DNA from: Luteolibacter arcticus | GTDB taxonomy: Bacteria > Verrucomicrobiota > Verrucomicrobiia > Verrucomicrobiales > Akkermansiaceae | Length of the DNA: 64,000 nt | Assembly: GCF_025950235.1 (NCBI RefSeq) | Contig: NZ_JAPDDT010000016.1 | Location: 62,001-126,000 of the forward strand | Direction: 5' to 3' | Shown here: positions 29,022 to 38,500 of the stretch, piece by piece | Position numbering within the stretch: the first letter of the stretch is position 1 | Layout of the letters: each line of letters begins with the position of its first letter | The notes under the pieces: model-generated | Seen by the model: only the letters and a program-made list of their open reading frames with translations | What the model was told of the DNA's origin: nothing | Database searches by the model: none | Made by a program: the position numbers and the translations under genes

Positions 29022-32000
29022 ATGAGTGTGCGCAAAACATACCTTTTCGCGTGCATCCTTGCGTTCGCGTTTACGTCTTCGGTCGTCGCCCAGACCTTGA
29101 TCACGGGACAGAAGGCCGATTATGAACTGGCTCCGGGGCCGGTCGTCGGCAGCACGACAGCCGTTACCGCCCGCGCGGGGGCGACCAATGCGGCGAGTAG
29201 TCCGGGGTTTCGCAATTGTGTCTATATCTTCGCGCTGCCCCCGGTGCCTGCCGGTCAGGTGGTGACGTCCGCGACGCTCGCCCTCACCTACGTGTCGAAA
29301 TCCGGCGCTTCCACTTTTAACACCGACCTGTGGGGGATCGGTTTTCAAGCGGGCACGACGCCGGTCCTCAATGCGCTCGCGGCAAACACCGCTTCCGAAG
29401 GCGTGAAATTGCAGGACAACATCATCGAGCCGACCACCGCGACAGGCCGAGTCACCTCGACGAATTTCATCTCCTACCTACAAGACTTCTACGCCGCGAA
29501 CCCCGCCTACGCGGGCGGCACCAACGTCTTTCTCCGTCTGAACCCCGACGTTGGCTCGACCTCCATCATCGGCTACAACCTCGCCACCGCCGACGGCGCT
29601 GCGGCCGACGCGCCCGTGCTGCGCATGCAGTTCGGCGCACCGCTCGCCGACGTCCATCCGCGCCTCATGGCGGGTCCGCCGGACCGTCCGCGCATCATCG
29701 AAAACATCCGGACCGTGCCGTGGTTCGCGACGGCCTACCAAGCGATTTACAACGGTGTCGCCGCCGACGTGAACCGCCACCGGACCGACCCGAATTACAT
29801 CCTTTCCCGGATGCAGATGAACTGGGTGAACCGCTACACCGTGGATACGGTGAATTCTTCCAACCGCTGGCAAAGCGGCAGCCACGGCGCGGCCGGAGTT
29901 CCGCCCGTTCCCACGCCTCGTTTCGCCGGCGCGCGCGACTGGGCCACCGACTATTCACTCGACAGCGGGAGTTCGGCGCTCCCCTACAACGACGATCCGG
30001 CCGGCACAGGCAAGATCTGGATGAAGAACAAGACGACCGGCGTCTATGCTTGGACGGATCCCGGGTTGACCGGCCAAGCCATCGAGAAGGCAAACGCGGA
30101 CCTCATGGCCAAGGCGCGGGACGCGGCCTTTGTCTATTGGCTGACCGGTGATGAAGCCTTCGCGAAGTTCGCCACGGACATCTTCTGGCAGTTTTGGTAC
30201 GGCTACTCGTTCAAGCAGACGATCCCGACCGGCGCCGCATCCATCTGCGGCACCGTCACCTTCGAGGTCATCCACGATGAAATGAATCGCGCCTCCGCGA
30301 TCACCTACGATTTCCTGCATCCCTACCTTGTGGCACAAGGCAAGGACACGGTCTTGATCGAGGCACAGTTCAGACGCGTGGCCAACCGACAGATAGACGG
30401 AGGAAACCCCACCGGAAACTGGAACATCATCCAGGCCATTTACATCACCCATCTCGGCCTCGTGCTTCAGCCAAACTCCGCCTACCCCGATGGCAAGGGC
30501 CGCGAGTACTACGCCGACGTCGTCCTGAACGCGGCCCTGCCGAAACAAACCGGACTGACGCAAGTCATTCAAACCGGCTACGATCAGACCACCGCGCTCT
30601 GGCCGGAAGCGTGGGGCTACGGCATCGATGTGACGTCCAACCTGACCGACATCCTCAGCCTTCTGGACCGCAGTGGCTTCGGCACCGGCCTGCTCGCGTC
30701 TGGCATTTTTCCGCGCGCCGTCATGGTCCAGAACCAGATGCTCTATCCGCACGGCTGGGCCGCCAACTGCGGCGACACCGGTTCCCGGACCGTGGAGACG
30801 GAGCCAATGGAGCTTCTCGCCGCCGCCGCCCAACGTCGCGGCGACACCGCCACACTCGCCCAAATGGTCGGCGCCCTCCGCACCGCGGAGGGTCTCAGCA
30901 GCCCTTACAATCGCACCAACAACCGCGGGCTGGTGCCGCTGTGTTTTTACTCCGGGGAGTTGCCCGAAATCCCACCCACGCCGCCCGTGCAAAGCCGGCA
31001 TTTCCATGCCGCACCGCTCAACCAATGGATCATGCGCACGCCGACAGCCGACTACCGCTATTCGCTCGGCAGCAGCCTGGCGGGCACGGCGGGCGGGCAT
31101 GCGCAGAACCAGGGGCTCGCCCTCGAACTCTACGGCGCGGGCATGACGATCGGGCCGGACCCGTCGCGCGGCAGCAGCTACTGGCAGCCGGATTACCACG
31201 ATTACATCAAAAAGCCGCCGTCCCATAACACCGTCATCGTCGGCGGCCTGTCCACCGCCGGCGGTGCCTTCACCACCCGCGCGGTGGAACCCGCGACCAC
31301 TGCTGCGGCTGTCTCGCCGAATTTCAACTTCGTCTACGCCGATTTGTCCAACACGTCGCCCTCCAGCGTCTCGGCCGACCAACGCCGCCTGGTCGCCAAC
31401 GTACTCACCGGCAGCCAGAGTGGGTTCTACTTCGATGTCTTCCGCAGCAAGCTGAAATCCACCACCGCGACCACGCAGTCGCATGATTATCTCTACCATT
31501 CCATCGGCCTGTCCGCCACGGTCTCCGCTGTTAGTGGGACGTCCCCGATATTGGCATCCTCCGGCGTGCTCACGTCGGCGAACGGCAATCAAAAGGGTTA
31601 CGACTACTTCAAGGACGAGAAATCCGCCGCTTTCTCCGGCGATTTCAAGACCGAGTTCGACGTCAACACCGGCAACGCCGCGACGGCCGCGAAAATGACG
31701 ATGTGGATGCTGGGTCAGCCCAACCGCACCATTTTCTCGGTCAATGGGCAGACGGCCGTGCTCCCCGGTTCTTTTCCCAGCACCTTCAACAATCGCGTCA
31801 TGCCGACCATCCTCATCCGGCAGAACAACAACGCCTGGACGAATCCATTCATTTCCGTCTTCGAGCCCTCGCTCAATTCCGCAGGCCCGAAGGTAACGGC
31901 CGTCCGCGCTCTGGACGGATTCTCCACCGGCAACACGATCATGGTCGCGGTGAACAGCGAGCTCGGCAATCCCGCGCTGGCGGACACGACCTACCTTTTC

Positions 32001-34253
32001 TCCGATGACAACGGCGCGCGGCAGACTTCTGGAAACATCGCTTTCAAAGGGATGCACGGCGCCATTCAGGTGCGGGACGGAGCGGTCAGCGAACTCTATC
32101 TGGGCTCCGGCTTTGAGGTCGCGCGGGGAGTTCACGGCGTGAAGGCCGTTAGCACGACCGCCGCCACCGCTGCCTCGTTGCGGACAGCGGGAAATGATTG
32201 GTTCTGCGCGGCGCTCGCCCCCGTGACGGTCACCCTGCCGCGGCCGGGTGCGCGGCTGCCGCGGGTCACGCTTCACAACGGCGCGACGCAGACTTTCCCC
32301 GCAGGACTGGTGGCGGGCTCGACCTCCGACGGCGCTACCTATTCATTCACGGTCCCGGCGGGCAACTACACGATTCAATCGGACTTCACCCTGCCGAACG
32401 TTCCCGGCTATCAGGTAACCGATGTCGGTGCGCTCTCCACGCCGACTCTCGCGGGCGTTTCCGGAGAGGTTTACACCGTGAGTGCGAGCGGCGCGGACAT
32501 CGGCGGTTCCGCGGATGCCTTCGGCTTCGTCCATCAGACACTGGCCGATGAGATCACGCTGATCGCCCGCATCGCCAGCCTCGACAATTCCAACCCTGCC
32601 GCCAAAGCCGGGTTGATGATCCGAAGCGGCACAGCGGCTAACGCAGTTTATGCCGGAGTGTTTGTGACGCCGAGTTCGGGCGTGCTTTTCCAACGCCGCA
32701 CGTCCGCAGGAGGCACCACCTCCACAACGACGACCGCAGGCCTCCAGGCACCCGTCTGGCTCAAACTTGTGCGGCAAGGCAGTCTCATTTCGTCCTTCTT
32801 TTCGGCAGATGGGATCGCCTGGACCTCGGCAGGCACGGCGACGCTCACGATGCCGGGGGGACTGGAGGCGGGCTTTGTCGTCACGGCAAAGGACAACACC
32901 AAGGCAGCCCAAGCGGTGATCGACAACGTATCCATCTCCGGTTCGTCGATTACCATGCCGCCACCCGCACCGGCCGACTTTACCGCGACGGCCACATCAA
33001 GCAGTCAGATCGCTCTCGCGTGGTCCGCCGCGAGTACCGCTACGACTTATTCCGTCAAGCGCGCCACCGTCAGCGGCGGACCTTACACCGTCATCGGCAC
33101 GAATTTGACGACGACCACCTATCTCGACACCCGCCTCAGCACCGGTTCGACCTACTATTATAAAGTCAGCGCCTTAAACTTCGTCGGCGAAGGCGCGGAC
33201 TCTTCTGAAGTCGGCGCGACTTTATTTCCGGAGCCAGACTCCGCCATTTACCCGGTGGAGGATCCGAGCCATGCCTCATACGGCGGCGGTTCGACACTCG
33301 ACAGCAACAACATCGGCTTCAATGGCACTGGATTCATTAACTTCCCCGTGACGGGCGGGTTCCTCCAGTTCGTCAACGTCGGGGGCGGCGGCGGTGGCAA
33401 TGCGTTGCTCTCGATTCGCTACGCCCTGCCCACAGGCACGCGCACCGGGCTCCTGATCGTCAACGGCGTGAGCCAGGCCATCACGTTCGACTTCACCGGC
33501 TCATGGACCACCTGGCAGACCAAAACCGTCAACGTGACGCTCACCGGCGGCGCGACCAATACCATCCGCTTCGAAAGCAACGGGCAGGACCTCGCGAACA
33601 TTGATGAGATCAGAGTCGCGCCCACGCCGTCCGCTCCCGCGAGCCTGGCCGCCACCGGCGGCAGCGGCCAGATCGAGCTGGCGTGGACGCCCGTCGCGGG
33701 GGCGAGCGCCTACCTCGTGAAACGATCCGACACCAGCGGCTCCGGCTTCACCACCATCGCCACGCCCGCCGCGGCCACGTTTACCGACATCGGACTTGGC
33801 GATGCCGTGACCTGCTACTACGTCGTCTGCGCCGTGAACGCCAGCGGCACCGGTCCGGCCACCACCGAGGCCCCGGCCACGACCTACACCTCCGTCGAGA
33901 ACTGGCGTCTCGCGCATTTCGGCGTCGTTGGCGACACCGGCACCGCCGCTCCCACCGCGGACCCGGACGGCGACGGCTGGCTAAACGCTCAGGAGTTCAT
34001 CGCGGGCACCGATCCGGGCGACCCCGCCAGCCTGTTGAAAGTCAGCGAAATGGCGCCAAGCGGGGAGGACATGTTGGTGAGTTTCCCATCGGTCGGTGGC
34101 ATCACCTACCGCCTCGAATGCTCCGCCACGATGGAAAGCGGTTCATGGACCATCGTGGAGGACGACATTACGGGCACGGGCGAAATCATCCAAATCACCG
34201 ACCCGGGCGGAGCCGCGCAGCCCCAGCGTTTTTACCGCATCGTGGTGCCTTGA
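29022..34253 (+). CDS. Giant secreted polysaccharide-lyase-like protein (heparinase II/III type) with FN3 and CBM modules
   Basis: A 1743-residue protein, signal peptide TYLFACILAFAFTSSVVAQ. Residues about 25-200 resemble a DNRLRE/CBM96-like beta domain (YIFALPPVPAGQVVTSATLA). Residues 230-640 look like the alpha-helical toroid of alginate-lyase or heparinase II/III enzymes (NWNIIQAIYITHLGL, NQMLYPHGWAANCGDTGS). Residues about 660-1100 match the heparinase II/III beta domain (AGGHAQNQGLALELYGAGM, then HDYIKKPPSHNTVIVGG). Next come a beta module (1123-1306), FN3 (1311-1401), a CBM6/35-like domain (1403-1536), FN3 (1536-1623) and the shared C-terminal module (DPDGDGWLNAQEFIAGTDP). Beta-elimination of a uronate polysaccharide is the likely activity; the substrate is not determinable. 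No CCCGT site was found upstream. Confidence 0.75.
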   Translation: MSVRKTYLFACILAFAFTSSVVAQTLITGQKADYELAPGPVVGSTTAVTARAGATNAASSPGFRNCVYIFALPPVPAGQVVTSATLALTYVSKSGASTFNTDLWGIGFQAGTTPVLNALAANTASEGVKLQDNIIEPTTATGRVTSTNFISYLQDFYAANPAYAGGTNVFLRLNPDVGSTSIIGYNLATADGAAADAPVLRMQFGAPLADVHPRLMAGPPDRPRIIENIRTVPWFATAYQAIYNGVAADVNRHRTDPNYILSRMQMNWVNRYTVDTVNSSNRWQSGSHGAAGVPPVPTPRFAGARDWATDYSLDSGSSALPYNDDPAGTGKIWMKNKTTGVYAWTDPGLTGQAIEKANADLMAKARDAAFVYWLTGDEAFAKFATDIFWQFWYGYSFKQTIPTGAASICGTVTFEVIHDEMNRASAITYDFLHPYLVAQGKDTVLIEAQFRRVANRQIDGGNPTGNWNIIQAIYITHLGLVLQPNSAYPDGKGREYYADVVLNAALPKQTGLTQVIQTGYDQTTALWPEAWGYGIDVTSNLTDILSLLDRSGFGTGLLASGIFPRAVMVQNQMLYPHGWAANCGDTGSRTVETEPMELLAAAAQRRGDTATLAQMVGALRTAEGLSSPYNRTNNRGLVPLCFYSGELPEIPPTPPVQSRHFHAAPLNQWIMRTPTADYRYSLGSSLAGTAGGHAQNQGLALELYGAGMTIGPDPSRGSSYWQPDYHDYIKKPPSHNTVIVGGLSTAGGAFTTRAVEPATTAAAVSPNFNFVYADLSNTSPSSVSADQRRLVANVLTGSQSGFYFDVFRSKLKSTTATTQSHDYLYHSIGLSATVSAVSGTSPILASSGVLTSANGNQKGYDYFKDEKSAAFSGDFKTEFDVNTGNAATAAKMTMWMLGQPNRTIFSVNGQTAVLPGSFPSTFNNRVMPTILIRQNNNAWTNPFISVFEPSLNSAGPKVTAVRALDGFSTGNTIMVAVNSELGNPALADTTYLFSDDNGARQTSGNIAFKGMHGAIQVRDGAVSELYLGSGFEVARGVHGVKAVSTTAATAASLRTAGNDWFCAALAPVTVTLPRPGARLPRVTLHNGATQTFPAGLVAGSTSDGATYSFTVPAGNYTIQSDFTLPNVPGYQVTDVGALSTPTLAGVSGEVYTVSASGADIGGSADAFGFVHQTLADEITLIARIASLDNSNPAAKAGLMIRSGTAANAVYAGVFVTPSSGVLFQRRTSAGGTTSTTTTAGLQAPVWLKLVRQGSLISSFFSADGIAWTSAGTATLTMPGGLEAGFVVTAKDNTKAAQAVIDNVSISGSSITMPPPAPADFTATATSSSQIALAWSAASTATTYSVKRATVSGGPYTVIGTNLTTTTYLDTRLSTGSTYYYKVSALNFVGEGADSSEVGATLFPEPDSAIYPVEDPSHASYGGGSTLDSNNIGFNGTGFINFPVTGGFLQFVNVGGGGGGNALLSIRYALPTGTRTGLLIVNGVSQAITFDFTGSWTTWQTKTVNVTLTGGATNTIRFESNGQDLANIDEIRVAPTPSAPASLAATGGSGQIELAWTPVAGASAYLVKRSDTSGSGFTTIATPAAATFTDIGLGDAVTCYYVVCAVNASGTGPATTEAPATTYTSVENWRLAHFGVVGDTGTAAPTADPDGDGWLNAQEFIAGTDPGDPASLLKVSEMAPSGEDMLVSFPSVGGITYRLECSATMESGSWTIVEDDITGTGEIIQITDPGGAAQPQRFYRIVVP

Positions 34254-34319
34254 TGGGGTTGCGATTGCCAACATCCCACCGATCCTAGGACCCATGTTCA
34301 ATCTTCGCCCGCAGGTCCT

Positions 34320-34340
34320 GCGGAGGTGACGGACCTCCGC
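34320..34340 (+). terminator. Hairpin after the lyase-like gene
   Basis: 8-bp arms GCGGAGGT/ACCTCCGC (34320-34327, 34333-34340) with a 5-base loop, 67 bases past the stop of the lyase-like gene. No T-run follows. It sits between convergent units. Confidence 0.45.
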
Positions 34341-34431
34341 GTCGAGTAGTGGCGTGGACCGCTGGGGCTAGGCGAGCAGCAACCGCGCCTCGGCTGGACC
34401 GGAATTTTCAGTTCTCGGGGGCTGTCCGCCC

Positions 34432-35482
34432 TCAGTCGGTTGGCGACGCGACTGGTCGATGCGCTTTCTGAGCCGGTAATTTGTCGATGTAACTGGGGAT
34501 CTGAAATTGCACGGCTTTCGATTGGCGGGCAAACTCCGCCTCCAGTTCCATCCTCAATGATTGATTGCCGACCAAATTGGTGGTTTCGAAAGGGTCCAAC
34601 TTCAGATCGAACAACTAATGGTGTTTTCCGCCAGCCCGAGTTCATCTAGCGCGGCCAGCAGACGACCTGGATTCTCATCCGCACCGGCCACGCAGCGGAA
34701 ATAATCCAGGTGGGAATCAGGTTTCAAGGGATCCTGTTTTCTCGCCTTCCCTGAACCTTGCTCATCCGTCAAATACGGAGGTGTGAATTGCTCATTGAAA
34801 GCGGGACGGCAGCGTTCTCCGGCAAAAGCTTCTCTTAGTCGCGCTGGTGGCAAGCAGACAGCGTGCGGCGACTTGAAACCCACCGTCAGCAAGAACGGCC
34901 GGCTGCGGTTAATGCGCATGTATGATATCGCAAAATCAGTCGCCACGTCATCCACCCAGCCTGTGGTTGGTTCTTCAACGCCATTGATTTCAAACGGGCA
35001 GTCAATGTAAGTTCCATGCTGAATGTAGCAGGCGGAATAATCAAATCCCGGCCGCTGTCCGCTCTACTGCCCCATTTGCCACTTACTTACGTAGGCGGTT
35101 CCATACCCTGCCGCGCGCAGCAGGGTGGCGTAGGTGACGCTGTCTGCGGGAAACTCCGTGTGGTTGTTGGCCACGCCGTTGAGATGATTGTAGCGGCCCG
35201 TCAACATGACGGCCGGCTCGGTGAACAGAGCGAACTCGTGACAAAGGCGTTGCGGAATCGAACCCCCTCGGCCGCTAGGCGGTCTGTATATGGCCTTTCT
35301 AACCAGGGAAATCTCGCCTGTTCGCCTTGTTCGCGTTGCACCACTCCCATCGCATCGTATCAATGGTCGTCGGTGCAAATGAAGAGAATGTTGGGTTTGC
35401 CTCCTGTTACCACCGGCACGGCGGCGTGGATTTGAGCGGCCAGCACAGGAAGGATTAGGACGATGGAAAGCCTAGGCCTCAT
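34432..35482 (-). pseudogene. Sulfatase pseudogene (type I, formylglycine family)
   Basis: Pieces of one sulfatase are found in order on the minus strand. Start ATG 35482 with signal peptide RLSIVLILPVLAAQIHA, then KPNILFICTDDH, an in-frame TGA at 35360-35362, and homology resuming [13 protein letters not shown] up to [11 protein letters not shown], the intact formylglycine motif. One base is missing right after it (near 35,210); the frame then gives [18 protein letters not shown]. An in-frame TAG follows KWQMGQ (35064-35066), then RPGFDY, TDFAISYM and FKSPHA. After LDELGLAENTI roughly 250 residues are absent and the tail LFDLKLDPFETTNLVGNQ follows to the stop at 34432. It would have cleaved sulfate esters from a polysaccharide; it is clearly dead. 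Confidence 0.85.
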
Positions 35483-35522
35483 AGGAAATATCCGGTGGTG
35501 CGGCCACTGGCCGGAAATGCCA

Positions 35523-35556
35523 GCCGCCGCGGAGAAACCCATTACTCCGCGACGGC
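35523..35556 (-). terminator. Hairpin after the 1409-residue beta-strand-repeat gene
   Basis: 12-bp arms (35523-35534, 35545-35556) with one mismatch and a 10-base loop, starting 25 bases past the stop at 35582. A candidate terminator separating that gene from the sulfatase pseudogene. Confidence 0.55.
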
Positions 35557-35581
35557 TGACGATATCCCGCTGGGAAACGTT

Positions 35582-38500
35582 TTACTTCTCTGCTTGAAGG
35601 CGGCCGAAGAGCTTGGTGTTGGCACCCTTCGCCACGGTAACAGTGACAGTCTGCGTGTTCGGGCTTCCTCCGGTCGGCGTGCCGATCACGACTCCGGCAG
35701 CCGGCGTGCCCGGGGAGATGTTGAGCGAGGTCCAAACGTCCAGATTGGTGCCGTATTGGAACGTCTGGGTGGTGTCCGGAGCGGAATCCACAAGGCGGGT
35801 GAAGGTGAACACGAAGTTCATGCCGGATGCGTTCAAGGTGGGAAGGATCTCGGCAGGAGACTGCGCGTTCAGCGGATCACCGTTGAGGACATATTCAAGG
35901 AGGTTGGCGATGCCGTTATGGTTCGGATCGTCCAGTTCGTCGCTGTTCGTGCCGTCGAGGCCCTTGTCCAACGCCCAGGAGTCGTAGCCAGAGGCGCTGG
36001 TTTGCACCAAGGCGATTTGGGTTCCTCCATTATAGCCGTAGTCGATGTCATAACCGACAGGCACTCCGCTTTCCGAGGCAAATTCGGCGCCTTCCAGCGA
36101 CGTGTAGTCCGCCAGAACGTACGCCCCGTCATCTAGGGTAGCGGTAGGACTGATGACAACCACGGCGCCGTCGATATCCAAGGCGGCCGCCTGAATCCTG
36201 CCACTGGAGCCGGATGCGGACGGGTCCACGTTGAAGGTGACCGGCTGGTCTCCTGCCATCACGAACGATTGGTCAGAGGTGTTGAGCACCGCACCCGCCC
36301 CGATGGTGATGCTGGCGCTTTCGGCGACGGAGCCCGTTGCGCCGAGAGACAGGGTGCCGCCGGTGATGGTAGTCGCACCGGTGTAGGTGTTGGTCCCGGT
36401 GAGGACCTGAGTGTAGGCGCCGCCTTTGGTGAAGAGCACTTGCCGCGTTCCGTCCTGCATCACCCCGGCAAAGGTCGTCATTCCCGAAGTGCCGCTGGTC
36501 ACAATCCTGCCGGAATTGATGCCGGAGGTGGATAACACGGTGGACGTCGTGGTGATGATTCCCGTGGATGCGCCGCTCAGGGTTCTGATCGTTTCGTTGC
36601 GCGGACGCGCGGCGCCGGCATTGGTATCGTTATTCAGATCGAACGTTCCGTTGACGCTCACGTCCGCGGAATCGTTGATCTGATTGTTAGTCCGACCCAA
36701 TGAGAGGGTAGCCCCCGGGTTGACCGTGACCGCGCCGGTGATCGGAGTGGCGGAGGTGGACGCGAGATTGAGAATTCCCTCCGCGACCGTGACGGTTCCC
36801 ACGTAGCCGTTGGCCGACTCCCAGGACAAGATTCCCGGTCCGACCTTGCTCAACGAGACGGGACTGCCAACCGTGCCGCCGGTGATGTTATTGACGATGT
36901 TTCCAGCGCTCGTCCTCGTCGATCCGAAGGCGGCCGAGTCTCCGTTGGCGATCGTCACAGAACCGGCGGTGAAGCGTGAATTGGCTCCGGTGGAACCCAG
37001 GTTGAGGGCACCCACGCCGCCCACGCCCGCTCCGCTGATCGTAAGGTTGCCAGTGTAACTGCTGGCTCCGTTATCCACCAAGAGCGTCGCGCCGTTGGCG
37101 ACGGTTACTCCGGATGAGGCACCCAGCGCGGCAATATTTGTCAGAGACAGCGTGCCCGCGTTCACGAGCGTCGCCCCGGTGTAGAGATTCGTCCCGCCCA
37201 GAACCTGTGTGCCCAAGCCCGACTTCGTCAGCCCGAACGAGTTGCCGGAAACCGAGGCGAAGGTGCCCGAGAGGGCGGTGGCCCCACCGAGAATGCCGCT
37301 GAAGGTGGTCGATACGCCGCTGGCTTGGTTGACGGTCAGCACCGGAGTGCCGCCGCCGGTGTTGACCACCGCCGCATTGCCTGCGGTGCCGGCCGAGATC
37401 AGGCCGGCGAGGGTCTGATTCTGACCGCCGAGGTTCAATTGCGCGAGGTTTGTGCCCGAGCCGGAGATCGTCACCGTGGTCGTCGTCGGCAAACGGTCCG
37501 CTCCGCCCGAAAGTAGGATCGTCGCGCCGGAGTTGGTCGCCGTGATGCCAGTGCTGCCAGCATAGGTATTCGCGTTGGAAAGGGTCAGAAAGTGCGAGTT
37601 CTGCGCGCCGCTGGCCGAGAAGGTCAGGTTGCCCGTGCCGCTGATGACTCCGGACAAGGCCAACGTGGCGCGAATGGGTGTGACCGAGATCGTGTTGCTG
37701 CCGGTGAGCTTGATATCGCCGGGCAGATTGTATTTACCGTAGTTCGAGCTGGTAACGGTCAGGCTGGTGCCGCCGTTGAGATTGAGAGCGAAGTTGTTGA
37801 GGTTGACGGTGAGTTGGGTCGCTGGGGTGCTGCCGCTGGCGGTGTTGGTCAGGTTCAACACGGAACCATTCGCCACGTTGACTGTCGCGCCGGTCGGAAT
37901 GGCGTTGTTCGTCCCGGTGCCACTTGCCACGACGGAGGTTTGCAGGCGAAGAGTGCCGCTGTTGACGTTGAACGCTCCGCTGAGCGTGTTAGTGCCCGAG
38001 AGGGTCAGTGTCCCCGTGCCGCTCTTGGTCAGGCCTGCGGAACCAGTGAGAATCGCGCTGACCACCCCAGTGACCCCGCTGTTCACCGTCACGATCGCCT
38101 CGTTGCTGCCGAATGCCAGGGCACCCGTGCCCGCTCCGGTGATATTCGTGGTGCCCGTCGTGCCGCCGAAGAGTACGGAACCACTTGCGTTTGTCAAAGT
38201 GACGTCAGTGATTGACAGAGTGGGCGTCCCAGACAGCACTAAGGAATTGACGGAATCGTTCGTCGCCGCCGTGTTGGCGGTAATGTAAGTATTGTTGCCG
38301 GCAATTGTGGCGTTGAGCGTGAATTCGTCCTCCAGGTTCAGGGGCCGCAGGCCCGTGGTTGAGTTGTGGGTGAGGAAGGTGTTGACGACACCCGTGATGA
38401 CGCCCGCTCCGCCGGTGGCCGCCGTCACGTCTCCGACCAGGAAGGGGACGATCGCGGTGTCCTTGGCCGCGCCGTTGATGCCGGTGCTGAAGGCTGCCGT

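Noticed and set aside
29955-32276. 773-codon open frame on the minus strand
   Set aside because: It lies wholly inside the 1743-residue lyase-like gene, is Arg/Gly/Val-rich without any domain, and is a mirror frame of high-GC coding DNA.
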